Source: Tabrizicola sp031409795 | GTDB lineage: Bacteria; Pseudomonadota; Alphaproteobacteria; Rhodobacterales; Rhodobacteraceae | Direction of reading: 5' to 3' | DNA length: 64,000 nt | NCBI GenBank assembly: GCA_031409795.1 | Contig: JANNXX010000043.1 | Span: 42,920 to 106,919 of the forward strand | In this document: in pieces, positions 44,445-53,809 of the stretch | Layout: every line of letters begins with the position of its first letter | How positions within the stretch are numbered: the stretch's first letter is position 1 | The notes under the pieces: generated by a model | What the model saw: the letters and a program-made list of their open reading frames with translations, nothing else | What the model was told of the DNA's origin: nothing | Database searches by the model: none | Translations under genes and position numbers: made by a program

Positions 44445-45122
44445 TCAGACGGTCTTGCGCCGACGCAAGGCGCCCAGCAAGCCCAGCGCGCCGATCAGCA
44501 GCAAACCGCCTGCAGGAACCGGCACCGCAGCGACGACGTTCGAGAATTCGAACGCCGGAACGTCTGCATTCCGCCCGAAGTTCGAATAGAACCGAACCTC
44601 GTTGAACCTTTCAGCGATATGCACGAAAGCTGCGCCGCTTGCAGCAGGCAGGCCGCCGTTCGCGAGAAGGTATCCGCCGGTCACGGTCGATTGCAGCGCA
44701 CCGTTCAAGTAGAACTCGACCGCGTTGTAGGTGTCGATCGAACCCCAGAGAATTGACAGGTAGGACTGTTGCGCCGCGTAAGCCAAAACCGCCGGAGACG
44801 GCGCCGAGTTCGGCGCAGGCGAGCCGACCGAGTAATACTGGATCCGTTCCCAGTTGGGGACCGCACCAGCCGCAGGCACGTCAACGCCGTTGTTGGCCGC
44901 GCGCGGATCGAAGGGCGACTTGTACTGGCCACCAACGGATCCGGACACGATCGCGGCCGGGTCCGTCCAGACGCCGGTGCCAGTGTTCAGCGACTGTGCC
45001 GGATTCACCAGCCCCCAGGACGCGGGTGCATTCGCCACAACCGTGACAGTCGCAGCTACGGTCGGCACGGCCAGCAGAGCCAGTCCGACCGCCGCAATGG
45101 TCATCTTCAATGTGTGTTTCAT
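44445..45122 (-). CDS. VPVPA-tailed (VPLPA-CTERM-like) surface protein
   Basis: The 225-residue product has a signal peptide (ending TVA, about 23) and a tail VAAVPVPAGGLLLIGALGLLGALRRRKTV. The mature part includes YLSILWGSIDTYNAVEFYLNG and VRFYSNFGRNADVPAFEFSNV, which recalls the Npun_F0296-type exosortase-dependent surface proteins; I hold this loosely. GGAGAAAAG precedes the ATG. Tail identity with the 43398 product suggests a recently shared or co-evolved sorting signal. Confidence 0.83.
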   Translation of the reverse strand: MKHTLKMTIAAVGLALLAVPTVAATVTVVANAPASWGLVNPAQSLNTGTGVWTDPAAIVSGSVGGQYKSPFDPRAANNGVDVPAAGAVPNWERIQYYSVGSPAPNSAPSPAVLAYAAQQSYLSILWGSIDTYNAVEFYLNGALQSTVTGGYLLANGGLPAASGAAFVHIAERFNEVRFYSNFGRNADVPAFEFSNVVAAVPVPAGGLLLIGALGLLGALRRRKTV

Positions 45123-45481
45123 CTAACTTTTCTCCAACTGATGGCGTTTCTGACCGACGCTTGCAAACTGCGACGGCCAACACTCCAGATCAACTAAGGC
45201 ACGCTTGCCACAATTTCATGTCTATCCCCCTTCTGGCAAGCAATTGATGGTTTTTTCAGGAGAATCTGGGCAAAATACAATCAAGCGTTGCAGGACATGA
45301 CGGCACGATCAACGCAGGGCTTAACACAATTCTGCCACGTTTCCGTTGCGGAAACATTCAGACGGGGCGATGCGTTCTGGGGGGACAATGGGGCTTCGCT
45401 GATTCGGACCGGGCCCAGTTCCGCCCCCGGACGGCAGGCCCGCCCCCCGTTGGGGTCACGGCCGGAGAAGCGGCCGTGCCG
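45123..45481. other. Intergenic region without a recognised gene
   Basis: This 359-bp stretch lies upstream of the 44445 gene and downstream of the glycosyltransferase. An 8-bp inverted repeat with a wide 23-bp spacer (GCTTGCCA at 45203-45210, TGGCAAGC at 45234-45241) could be a regulator site for the VPVPA gene. Nothing else is evident. Confidence 0.4.
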
Positions 45482-46438
45482 TCAGTACCCGCGCAGCCAG
45501 TCGCGCCGGTGCTGCCAGACCTTTGCCCAGTACTCCTTCCGGGCGCTTCCAGTCTTGCCCGTCAGCGGCCCGGCCAGTTGCGTTGCCACAACCCGCAACG
45601 CCCCCCAAAGCCACATCAGCGCGAGCCCGAGCGGAACCCGCCACCCGGGCCAATGGTCGCGGACAAGGGTGACACGCGCCTTGGTAACAAGCATGCGCTT
45701 GCCGGTCAGGCTGCTGCTGGCTGCCCCGACAAGGTGCATGATCGTGGCCTTGGGCGTAATCATCGGGCGGAAACCAAGGCGTCGTGCCCGCAAGCACAGG
45801 TCCGCCTCCTCGCCGTACATGTAATAGCGCAGATCAAAGCCGCCCAGCCGGTTCCAGAGATCGCGGCGGATCAGGAAAAAGCAACCGGACACGATATCGA
45901 CCTGACGGACCGTGTCGCGCTTCCACGAGCCATAGGCCTCGCGGTCGAACAGGGCGGTTCGCGGAAAGGCCGCGGTCAATCCTGTCGCAAGGCAGAAGAT
46001 GCTCCACAAGGTGATGCGCCGCCAGCAGGACCCGATGTTGAGGCTTCCGTCCGGAAAGACCGTGCGCCCACCCCAGATGCCGGCCTGCGGTTCGGCTTCG
46101 GCAAAGGCGATCAGGTTGTCCACCGCTCCGGGATGGCACTCGGTGTCGGGGTTCAGAAGCAGCAGGAATTCGGTGGCCGCATCCGCCGCGACCTGGTTGT
46201 TGGCGCGCGCAAACCCCAGGTTTTCAGGGGAGCGGATCAGCTGGACTTGCGGAAAGGCGACGGCGATTGCATCGGCCGAACCGTCCGCCGACGCATTGTC
46301 CAGCACCACGACCCGGATTGTTGTACGGATCGTCGTGGCGAACAGCGTGCGCAGCGCCGCAAGGGTCAGGTCCCGGGTGTTGTAGCTGATGACAATGACC
46401 GTAAGGACGGCAGGAGTGTCAGGCGGGCTGTGAGGCAT
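45482..46438 (-). CDS. Glycosyltransferase family 2 (rhamnosyltransferase-like)
   Basis: The 318-residue GT-A enzyme has VIVISYNTRDLTLAALRTL, the nucleotide-binding VVVLDNASADGS, ENLGFARANNQVA and the metal-site LLNPDTE. A later MYGEEADLCLRARRLG completes the pattern. This arrangement is typical of rhamnosyl- and related transferases in exopolysaccharide synthesis. It has one hydrophobic helix near the C-terminus. The ATG at 46438 fits the family start. It stands alone, transcribed leftwards. Confidence 0.9.
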   Translation of the reverse strand: MPHSPPDTPAVLTVIVISYNTRDLTLAALRTLFATTIRTTIRVVVLDNASADGSADAIAVAFPQVQLIRSPENLGFARANNQVAADAATEFLLLLNPDTECHPGAVDNLIAFAEAEPQAGIWGGRTVFPDGSLNIGSCWRRITLWSIFCLATGLTAAFPRTALFDREAYGSWKRDTVRQVDIVSGCFFLIRRDLWNRLGGFDLRYYMYGEEADLCLRARRLGFRPMITPKATIMHLVGAASSSLTGKRMLVTKARVTLVRDHWPGWRVPLGLALMWLWGALRVVATQLAGPLTGKTGSARKEYWAKVWQHRRDWLRGY

Positions 46439-47173
46439 CTGCACGTTTCGTTCCTGTCGCTGTGGCCTGTCTGCTGAAGAGATCAAGGCGCTGGCCCGTC
46501 GCGGCAATAACACTGGCCGTTGATTCCGCGCCGCCGATGTCTATCCCGATGTGCAATGAATGGCAGCGCCAATCGCGAAGCATCTAAACCGGAACCTGAC
46601 GGCCCGTCGATCCTGCCCGGCCGAACGTCCGACGACGTGCGACTGATCGGCGCGCGATTGTAGGGCGTTGTCCCCTGGTGTCGCCATACTCATGCCTTGA
46701 CCTTGTCCTACCAAATGCCCTGACTACGCTGGCAGACCGATTTGACCGCGCGACAGAATCCGCGTCAATTTGATGTTGCAGGACCACTTTTGTATTCGAT
46801 CGAAGCAAGTTTCAGGACCCATGCCAGAAAGCAGCCCTTTCAAGATGGACAGCCGCCGGTTGCGCAGGACCCGGTCAGCCTTTTCAGCCGCGCCTTGCGC
46901 TGCTGAGGGGCTGGCGGCCCCGATCCTTATGACAGGATCAGCGTTGTCCGGCACTCTCGGAACCTTCCGCAATCCAGCGACCCGGCGGCCAAGCAAGGTC
47001 GGCAAAGCGGAAAGGTCCGGGGCGGGCAGCGATGCAAGGCTGACCTCGGCAGGCGACGCTGCTTTGCCGTGCGATCCGGCGCGCTTGCTGGACGTGCAGC
47101 GGATCTTGCGGCCAGAACCCGCAAGAATATCTTTCAGTTGCAGAGCGTTGCCAAGTTTCAGGAGAATACCGGC
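46439..47173. other. 735-bp gap without a confident gene
   Basis: This is the longest gene-free stretch in the window. Open frames exist on both strands (for example plus 46821-47186 and minus to 46724), but their composition is Arg/Ala/Ser-rich without domains. The plus frame runs into the start of the amidotransferase gene. It may be a decayed gene or long promoter region. The AGGAGA ribosome binding site of the next gene lies at the right end. Confidence 0.4.
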
Positions 47174-49045
47174 ATGTGCGGAATAGCTGGCTGGATCGGA
47201 CTGGCCGCGGACGATGCCAGCCTGCGCGCCATGACCGATCGGATCCGCCATCGCGGTCCGGACGGGGAAGGTCACTGCTTGCTGCAGCTTGGGCACGGAC
47301 TGACGGCGGGCTTCGGGCACCGGCGCCTTTCGATCATCGACCTGGCGACGGGCGGTCAACCGATGCAAAGCCATGATGGCCGGTTCACGATCGTGTTCAA
47401 TGGCGAGATCTACAATTATCTGGAACTGAGGGCCGAACTCCTTGCGAAAGGCGCCGTCCTGACCACTTCTTCCGATACCGAGGTCATCCTCGAAGCCTGG
47501 CGCGCCTGGGGTGCGGAAAGTCTGGCCAGGTTTCGGGGAATGTTCGCTTTTGCCCTGCATGACCGGTCCGACAACTCGATCACCCTTGCGCGGGATCCGT
47601 TCGGGAAAAAGCCGGTCTTTCTTGCCGTCCTGCCGTCCGGAAACGGTGAGGGTATTGTTTTCGGATCTGAGATCCCGGCGCTTCTTGAACATCCGCTGGT
47701 CAGCGCCGAACTTGATCAAGAGACCCTGCATGAGTATCTTTTCTGGCGTTATGCGCCGGGTCCGAACACTTTCTTCAAGGGAATCCGAAAGCTTGCACCC
47801 GGCAGCCTGATACGCTGGCAGGACGGTCACTGGCGGGAACGGCGGTATTGGACCCCCCCGGAAGCGGCAGGCGGCGGCCGCCTTCCAGTTCCGGCCGACC
47901 CCATCGAGGGCTTTCTTGAAGTGTTCGACGAAGCGGTCCGACTTCGGATGCGCGCCGATGTGCCGATCGGGGCTTTCCTGTCCAGCGGACTGGATTCGTC
48001 TTCCATCGTGGCGACCCTGCGACATCTGGGTATTCCGGAGATCCGGACTTTTTCGGTGGGCTTCCTTGGCGATGCCGATGCGGAACTTCCGGCGGCGGCG
48101 GAAACCGCGCGACAGCTTGGCACCATCCACACACCTGTCGAACTGGACGTGACGCAGATGCTGGGTCTGCTGCCGATGCTCAGCCGCCATCGCGGTGCAC
48201 CGATGAGCGAGACGGCCGATCTGCCGATCTACATGATGTCGCTCGAGGCCGCGCGGCAGGTGAAGGTCGTGCTGTCCGGCGAGGGTGCGGACGAGTTGTT
48301 CGCCGGCTACCCGAAACACCTTGCAGAGGCCTATCTGGGTCGGCTGGGCCCGTCCGGGCTGCTTTCGATTGCCGGGCGGGCGATGGTGACCGGCGCGGCC
48401 ATGATGCCAGGCCTGTCCCGCAGGATCGGCATCGCCGGCAACGCGCTCAGCGAACGGAATTTCGAACAGCGGATGGTGCGCTGGTTCGGGTCGGTCAGCC
48501 AGGCCGAGGGCGCACGGATGTGGCGCGGACCGGCCAGCACCCGAAGCCGGGACCCGATGCCGTTTGCCGCTGCCCCGGGCGCGTCGCCCCTACGGCGGGT
48601 CCTGCATTTCGACCAGACATCCTGGTTGCCGGACAACCTGCTGGAACGCATGGACAGCATGACGATGGCGGCCTCCATCGAGGCCCGCGCGCCGTTCATG
48701 GACATCCGCCTTGCGGAATATGCCGCAAGCCTTCCCGACCACTGGCGGATCAAGGGCCGAACGACGAAACGGATTGTCCGCGAAGCCTTGCGACCACGGC
48801 TGCCGGAAGCGGTGCTGCGCCGGCCGAAGAACGGCTTCCGGATGCCCGTGGCCGCCTGGTTTCGCGGCCCGCTGCGGGACGAGTTCAATGACCTCTTGCT
48901 GGGGCGCGACGCAGTGACCCGCAATCACCTTGAACGCGCAACCGTGGTTCGCTACGCCGAGGACCACGCCAGCGGACGCCGCGATCATTCCAAGACATTG
49001 TGGTCGCTGTTCGCACTTGAGACTTTCCTGCGCGAATTCTTCTGA
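47174..49045 (+). CDS. Asparagine synthase-type amidotransferase of the exopolysaccharide locus
   Basis: The 623-residue protein has an N-terminal class II glutaminase domain beginning MCGIAGW, with Cys2 as nucleophile after Met removal, then RHRGPDG and FNGEIYNY. The synthetase domain holds the PP-loop SSGLDSSSI (about residue 275) and SGEGADELFAGYPKH. Relatives in exosortase loci (exosortase-associated amidotransferases) are thought to amidate a sugar or peptide rather than supply asparagine. The context favours that, but enzymatic asparagine synthesis is not excluded. A glycosyltransferase follows 13 bp downstream. Confidence 0.88.
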   Translation: MCGIAGWIGLAADDASLRAMTDRIRHRGPDGEGHCLLQLGHGLTAGFGHRRLSIIDLATGGQPMQSHDGRFTIVFNGEIYNYLELRAELLAKGAVLTTSSDTEVILEAWRAWGAESLARFRGMFAFALHDRSDNSITLARDPFGKKPVFLAVLPSGNGEGIVFGSEIPALLEHPLVSAELDQETLHEYLFWRYAPGPNTFFKGIRKLAPGSLIRWQDGHWRERRYWTPPEAAGGGRLPVPADPIEGFLEVFDEAVRLRMRADVPIGAFLSSGLDSSSIVATLRHLGIPEIRTFSVGFLGDADAELPAAAETARQLGTIHTPVELDVTQMLGLLPMLSRHRGAPMSETADLPIYMMSLEAARQVKVVLSGEGADELFAGYPKHLAEAYLGRLGPSGLLSIAGRAMVTGAAMMPGLSRRIGIAGNALSERNFEQRMVRWFGSVSQAEGARMWRGPASTRSRDPMPFAAAPGASPLRRVLHFDQTSWLPDNLLERMDSMTMAASIEARAPFMDIRLAEYAASLPDHWRIKGRTTKRIVREALRPRLPEAVLRRPKNGFRMPVAAWFRGPLRDEFNDLLLGRDAVTRNHLERATVVRYAEDHASGRRDHSKTLWSLFALETFLREFF

Positions 49046-49058
49046 AAGCAGCCCCCCC

Positions 49059-49958
49059 ATGCGAATCTCGGTCATCATCCCGCACTTCAATCAGGAGGAC
49101 TATCTGCGTCAGGGCCTGGAACGGCTTTACGCACAGCAGGGCTGCAAGGCTGACGTGGAGGTGATTGTCGTCGACAACGGCTCGCAGCGGCTGCCAGAAG
49201 GGGTCTGCGCGGCGTTTCCGGGGGTAATCCTGCTGCAAGAATCCACACCCGGGCCAGGCCCGGCGCGCAATACCGGCGCGGCAAGGGCGTCAGGGGATGT
49301 CCTGGCCTTCATCGACGCCGATTGCCATGCAGACCCGGACTGGCTGGCCGCGATCGAACAGCGTTTCGGGGACCATTCCACGCAGATCATCGGAGGGGAC
49401 GTGCGCGTCAGTTTCGCCGATCCGGACCGACCGACCTTCGTGGAACCCTATGAGGCGGTCTATTCCTTCCGGAACCAGGAATACATTGCCAAGGGTTTTT
49501 CCGGCACCGGCAATCTGGCCACCCGGCCGGAGATCCTGCGCCATGTCGGGCCTTTCGGCGGCATCGACGTTGCGGAAGACCGCGACTGGGGCCTGCGCGC
49601 CAGCGCGCTTGGATATTGCACCGACTATGTGGCGGCGATGATCGTCTATCATCCGGCTCGCGCGACCTTCCGCGAGCTGACACGAAAATGGGATCGCCAT
49701 ATTGCCCACGATTTTGCCGACCGGGCCGGAACGGCTTTGAGGAAACCGGGTTGGGTCCTGCGTGCCCTGGCAATTGGCGTCTCGCCGGTGCTGGAGATCC
49801 CCAGGATCCTGCGGTCCCCGCGCATCTCGGGACCCCGTCAGCGGGCCATGGCGTTTGCCTGTCTCTGCGCCGTCCGGTTCTATCGGGCCTGGAGAATGAT
49901 CGGAATGCTGCTCAGCCCCGACAATCCGGCAGAATCATCCTGGCGCCGCCGCTCCTGA
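49059..49958 (+). CDS. Glycosyltransferase family 2 protein
   Basis: The 299-residue GT-A enzyme starts MRISVIIPHFNQEDYLRQGL. It shows VIVVDNGSQ, GPGPARNTGAARASGDVLAF and the metal-binding DADCHAD, then GGIDVAEDRDWGLRASALGY, which carries the catalytic acidic residue. A C-terminal hydrophobic stretch may bind the membrane. It follows the amidotransferase closely on the same strand, forming a two-gene operon. The donor sugar is unknown. Confidence 0.9.
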   Translation: MRISVIIPHFNQEDYLRQGLERLYAQQGCKADVEVIVVDNGSQRLPEGVCAAFPGVILLQESTPGPGPARNTGAARASGDVLAFIDADCHADPDWLAAIEQRFGDHSTQIIGGDVRVSFADPDRPTFVEPYEAVYSFRNQEYIAKGFSGTGNLATRPEILRHVGPFGGIDVAEDRDWGLRASALGYCTDYVAAMIVYHPARATFRELTRKWDRHIAHDFADRAGTALRKPGWVLRALAIGVSPVLEIPRILRSPRISGPRQRAMAFACLCAVRFYRAWRMIGMLLSPDNPAESSWRRRS

Positions 49959-50437
49959 TGCCGAGGATGTCAGAGCCCAAGGCGAAGGGACCATCCCGGG
50001 CCGCGGATATGTCATCGTGATGTCGTGACTGTCGGCCACCAAGCGCATGCGCCGTTTTACCAACCTGCAGGGCTTGGCAAACCTGTACTTGAATGGGCCA
50101 AGCCAGTGGCAACATATTTCCGGGCGTGGCATGGCCTGGCGATCCCGGCTTTGCCGATTGTCGGCGGGTTGAATCGGGATGATCAAGGGGACCATCAACC
50201 CTTCCATCCTGAAGGCGCATCGGTCCTTTCCGGCATGCGGAACAAATGGTTTGAGTGGCCGACCTTCCGGAAGACTTTGCGGTGCCCACCTCCCTGTTGA
50301 GGAGTTGTCACAGTCGTCCACCGGTCAAAGACCACCGGGGCTGGCCTTGCCAGGATAGAATTCCTTCAGTTGGCCTTGCGGCGGGGCTATAAAATCAGGT
50401 AAATTCAGATGATCTTTCGAAGCCTTACCCCCACTCA
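49959..50437. other. Intergenic region at the edge of a low-GC segment
   Basis: This 479-bp stretch separates high-GC genes on the left from lower-GC genes on the right. Frames within it lack similarity to known proteins. I looked for transposase remnants and terminal repeats and found none I could support. A weak promoter (50365-50393) lies near its right end. Confidence 0.4.
50365..50393 (+). promoter_or_regulatory. Possible promoter of the 50438 gene
   Basis: TTCAGT and TATAAA are separated by exactly 17 bp and end 44 bp before the start codon. The -10 element is good, the -35 weak. Confidence 0.35.
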
Positions 50438-51781
50438 ATGAAATTGAGCCCCCGGTATGCTTTTCTGTTCAATGGAGATGGTGATGCCCACAACGGAAAC
50501 TGTTCCTTGCTAGGCCCGGTCCTAAGAGAATGGCTCAAGAAAAGCGCGCCCGGAGCTGTGAAGGCCGTCCATGCCATCCGCACGCTTACCGGTCCCAAGC
50601 CAATTGAAGACGTTGTTCTTGTCGACTATCGCTTCGCTCCGGATGACAACCCGGGTCGGCGGTTGAATGTCATTGTTCCCAGCCTCGATATCTCGATCGC
50701 CTATGGCGGCATAAACACATGCGTTGAGTTCATGCTCAAGCTGGCCCTGCAACTGCGCAAGACCGGCCCAGTCAGCCTGAGATTCCTGAGTGAGTCTTTT
50801 GACGATATCAACAATACCGTCGTTCCAGGGCTGGCAGCTGCAGCAGGCCTGAGCCTGGCTGATCTAAGTGTGGTCAGTGCGCGTCGCGGGTCAGTTCTGT
50901 CAGTCAGAAGATCCGATATCTTCATCGCCTACAATTGGTGGACATCGCTGAACATTCAGCCGATTATCGAGCAACAGCATCGTTTCTTTGGCGGCTTGAA
51001 GTTGCCGAAACTGTACTTCTTTCAGGACTACGAGCCGCAGTTCTATGAGTTTTCATCTGCCCATCTCCTGGCGCGACTCGCGCTCGATCTGGATTGGCCA
51101 ATTCACGTCATTTTCAATACAAGGGAACTTTACAACTATACAGGATTGATGGGCCATCGGCCTGACAGAAGCTACATAATCGAACCACGTCTAAACCCTG
51201 AATTGCGCAAATATGTTCAGAACCTGCGAGGTGAGGACAAGAAGAAGCAGATCCTTGTGTATGCGCGCCCCAACATACCAAGAAACTGCTATTCAATCAT
51301 CAGAGAAGCGCTGCTTGTTTGGGCGGACAGTCCGGCAGCAGAGGGTTGGGAGGTCGTATCAGCGGGCGCGGCCCACCGGCCCGTTCAATTGCCGAGAGGC
51401 AAGGTGCTGAAACCACTTGGGAAACTGTCGATCAGCGACTATGGCAAGCTTCTTCGCGAAACCTCTGTCGGCATTTCGTTGATGGCATCACCGCATCCAA
51501 GCTATCCGCCACTTGAGATGGCCCATTTCGGCATAAGGGTTCTGACCAATTCCTATACAGGAAAAGATTTGAACGGACGTCATCAGAATATTGTTTCCAT
51601 TGCCGACTTGAGACCTGCCGCCTTTGCAGATGCTCTAACATCCGCCTGCTCGGAATTTGAAAGGGCGCCGGATGATGGTCTGAGGGCAGTTTCGGGAATG
51701 GAAGGCTTCGTTGATGGTGACTTTGACGTGATACATGAGATATCGGAAGCGATCACGAAGTTGTGGATTGATCAGTCGTGA
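50438..51781 (+). CDS. WsaF-like glycosyltransferase
   Basis: The 447-residue GT-B protein resembles WsaF rhamnosyltransferases. ISIAYGGINTCVEFMLKLAL sits near residue 86, FFQDYEPQFYEFSS near 193 marks the donor/acceptor cleft, and ISLMASPHPSYPPLEMAHFG is the C-terminal nucleotide-sugar motif. Base composition and codon use are clearly less GC-rich than in neighbours, suggesting horizontal transfer. It overlaps the convergent gene at 51772 by 10 bp tail to tail. It probably extends the polysaccharide backbone or a side chain. Confidence 0.8.
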   Translation: MKLSPRYAFLFNGDGDAHNGNCSLLGPVLREWLKKSAPGAVKAVHAIRTLTGPKPIEDVVLVDYRFAPDDNPGRRLNVIVPSLDISIAYGGINTCVEFMLKLALQLRKTGPVSLRFLSESFDDINNTVVPGLAAAAGLSLADLSVVSARRGSVLSVRRSDIFIAYNWWTSLNIQPIIEQQHRFFGGLKLPKLYFFQDYEPQFYEFSSAHLLARLALDLDWPIHVIFNTRELYNYTGLMGHRPDRSYIIEPRLNPELRKYVQNLRGEDKKKQILVYARPNIPRNCYSIIREALLVWADSPAAEGWEVVSAGAAHRPVQLPRGKVLKPLGKLSISDYGKLLRETSVGISLMASPHPSYPPLEMAHFGIRVLTNSYTGKDLNGRHQNIVSIADLRPAAFADALTSACSEFERAPDDGLRAVSGMEGFVDGDFDVIHEISEAITKLWIDQS

Positions 51782-52557
51782 ATAAGCGGCTGTCCTGATG
51801 TCACCAATGGGCGGCCAGTTCCTTCACAACGGAATGCGAATTGTTCGATTTCAACAGCGACATGGGCAGGCGCGCGCAAGGTGAACGTCTGAAATATCGA
51901 TGTATTCTCCTGAGGAATTGACTGGCGAAGCCAGTTGTCTGGCCGTCCAAGGCACACCATCCTTCGGTCATTCTCGTAACACCATCGGGCCACACGGACG
52001 TCGATGAACCGTTGAGCGTCGCGAACGAAATCAAATGTGGGTACATTGGAGCCAAGGGAGAATGTGGTTCCCGTTCCAAGTTGCTCCACCATGATGGCCT
52101 CGGTCAGCCCTTTCTCGAAGAGATAATCATTCCTCGAATTCACTATATAGTTCAAGTTAACGCCCAGAAGACGTCGAAGGGCTCTGCTTGACGGAAGGAA
52201 ACGCGGCTTTCTGTAGTTGGATCCGTGGTAGCCACCGACGCTACGTTCGACCCCTAGCTTCTTTAGAGAACTGATACTGAATTCAACATAATTGTCCGGG
52301 TAGATGATGTCATCATCCAGAGTGAAGAGCCAATCTTCAGCGCTGACGGAAATCAGGTATTTTCCAGTGTCCTTCGTATCAAACTCTGGCAGAATCGGAT
52401 TGATGGTCGGATATTTTTCCGTCCAGTCCGGCACCTTCTGATACTCATTGAAAACCACGTTAAGTTCATCGACCTGCCCGGCCATGCTGGATGCGGCGCG
52501 CTCGACAATATCGCTCCGCAAGGGGAACGTTGTCATGGTACCAATGATCCTCGACAT
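51772..52557 (-). CDS. Putative glycosyltransferase (GT-A like)
   Basis: The 261-residue protein begins MSRIIGTMTTFPLRSDIVERAASSM. It carries TLDDDIIYPDNYVEFSISSL near residue 77, a DxD-type metal site in a GT-A setting, followed by GYHGSNYR. Similar proteins occur beside capsule and O-antigen genes. GC is lower than the surrounding locus, like its convergent neighbour. The assignment rests mainly on the DDD motif and context, so the exact family is uncertain. Confidence 0.65.
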   Translation of the reverse strand: MSRIIGTMTTFPLRSDIVERAASSMAGQVDELNVVFNEYQKVPDWTEKYPTINPILPEFDTKDTGKYLISVSAEDWLFTLDDDIIYPDNYVEFSISSLKKLGVERSVGGYHGSNYRKPRFLPSSRALRRLLGVNLNYIVNSRNDYLFEKGLTEAIMVEQLGTGTTFSLGSNVPTFDFVRDAQRFIDVRVARWCYENDRRMVCLGRPDNWLRQSIPQENTSIFQTFTLRAPAHVAVEIEQFAFRCEGTGRPLVTSGQPLIHD

Positions 52558-52690
52558 TCACGGCCTCCGGTATCCCTTGGTGTTTCCACAGTAGCCTTTT
52601 CCTATCAGATACCTTATCGTATTCCAAGCATCTGGTCGGTCGGTCGGGCGCGTCATGCATGAGGCCGATAATGCGGGAAGCAAGACTTGA

Positions 52691-53737
52691 ATGATAACCT
52701 TGGGCGATCTCGCGCAGGGGCGTGACAACAACTTCAACCTGATCCGGGCTATCGCTGCGATTTCAGTTCTGGTTTCCCACGCATGGCCAATTGCATTGGG
52801 ACCAGAGACCATGGAGCCGCTGGTTGCCTTGACCGGCAAGTCGCTTGGAACCTGGTCGGTCGAGGTGTTCTTCGTGATCTCCGGCTTCCTGATCTCGGCA
52901 AGTTTTGCGCGACGCCCTGAGGCAAGTGCCTTCCTTGCTGCGCGCTGCCTGCGGCTTTTCCCCGGACTTTTCGTGTCCCTCGTGATCGTGGGCCTTGTGA
53001 TCGGCCCCTTGGTGACGACCTTGCCGCTGGCCGCGTACCTGGCCGACCCGGAGCTGCCGCTTTTCTTTCTGCGCAACATGACGCTGGTATCGCCCGCCTT
53101 CACTTTGCCCGGAGTATTCGAGAGCAACCCCTTTCTTGCGGTCGTCGGATCGATCTGGACGCTTGCGCACGAGGTTGCCTGCTACATGGGCCTGCTTGCC
53201 ATCGGACTTCTGGGGGCGTTCCGCGATCGACGCCGCATGGCGGTCGCGTTGACACTTTTCGCGTTGTTCTGGGTGGGTGGTGTACTTGTGGGTGCCGACT
53301 TGCACCCGAAGGTCGACGCCTTGCACAAGCTGTCCTTGCCGTTTGCGGCGGGAGTGTTGCTTTACGCCTGTCGCAACAGCCTGCCGGTGACGCTCAAGGT
53401 GGCCATGGGGCTTTGGGTTCTGGCATTTTTGGTTTCGGCTACGCCACTTCGGGTGCCGGGACAGATCGCCGCTGTAAGCTATTCCGTGTTCTGGCTGGCC
53501 TACGTGCCGCGCGGTCGGCTGCGGGCCTACAACCGGTTGGGAGACTATTCCTACGGCATCTACATCTATGCTTTCCCCGTGCAGGGGTTGGTGGTTTGGC
53601 TGGCTGGCCCGATGACCCCGGCGGTAAACATCGCTTTCGCTTTGCCCGCCACGCTGGTCCTTGCGGTCCTGTCCTGGCATCTGGTTGAGGCTCCGGCCCT
53701 GCGGACGATCCGCAGAAAGGCAACAGTCCCGGCTTGA
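52691..53737 (+). CDS. Acyltransferase 3 family membrane protein
   Basis: The 348-residue protein has about ten membrane segments and the AT3 pattern: NLIRAIAAISVLVSHAWPI with the catalytic His, WSVEVFFVISGFLISASFARR, and a final YSYGIYIYAFPVQGLVVWL. Such proteins acetylate or succinylate sugars on nascent polysaccharides across the inner membrane. GC is back to the genome average here. It lies between the low-GC glycosyltransferases and a TadE-like gene. Confidence 0.92.
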   Translation: MITLGDLAQGRDNNFNLIRAIAAISVLVSHAWPIALGPETMEPLVALTGKSLGTWSVEVFFVISGFLISASFARRPEASAFLAARCLRLFPGLFVSLVIVGLVIGPLVTTLPLAAYLADPELPLFFLRNMTLVSPAFTLPGVFESNPFLAVVGSIWTLAHEVACYMGLLAIGLLGAFRDRRRMAVALTLFALFWVGGVLVGADLHPKVDALHKLSLPFAAGVLLYACRNSLPVTLKVAMGLWVLAFLVSATPLRVPGQIAAVSYSVFWLAYVPRGRLRAYNRLGDYSYGIYIYAFPVQGLVVWLAGPMTPAVNIAFALPATLVLAVLSWHLVEAPALRTIRRKATVPA

Positions 53738-53809
53738 TCCCGCCTATTCAGCCTCAATTCCTTCACAATGCCGCCCTCTTGCCGCACTATCCCGAAAGGA
53801 GAGTGACGC

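Noticed and set aside
46770..47186. Plus-strand 138-codon frame before the amidotransferase gene
   Set aside because: Overlaps the MCGIAGW start, lacks domains and a ribosome binding site, and is Arg/Ala/Ser-rich.
46724..48319. 531-codon minus-strand open frame reaching into the 46.4-47.2 kb gap
   Set aside because: Most of it is antisense to the amidotransferase gene. The left third is not antisense to anything but has no start or domain I can support.
49959..50437. Possible insertion-sequence remnant beside the low-GC genes
   Set aside because: No transposase motif, terminal inverted repeat or target duplication could be identified.
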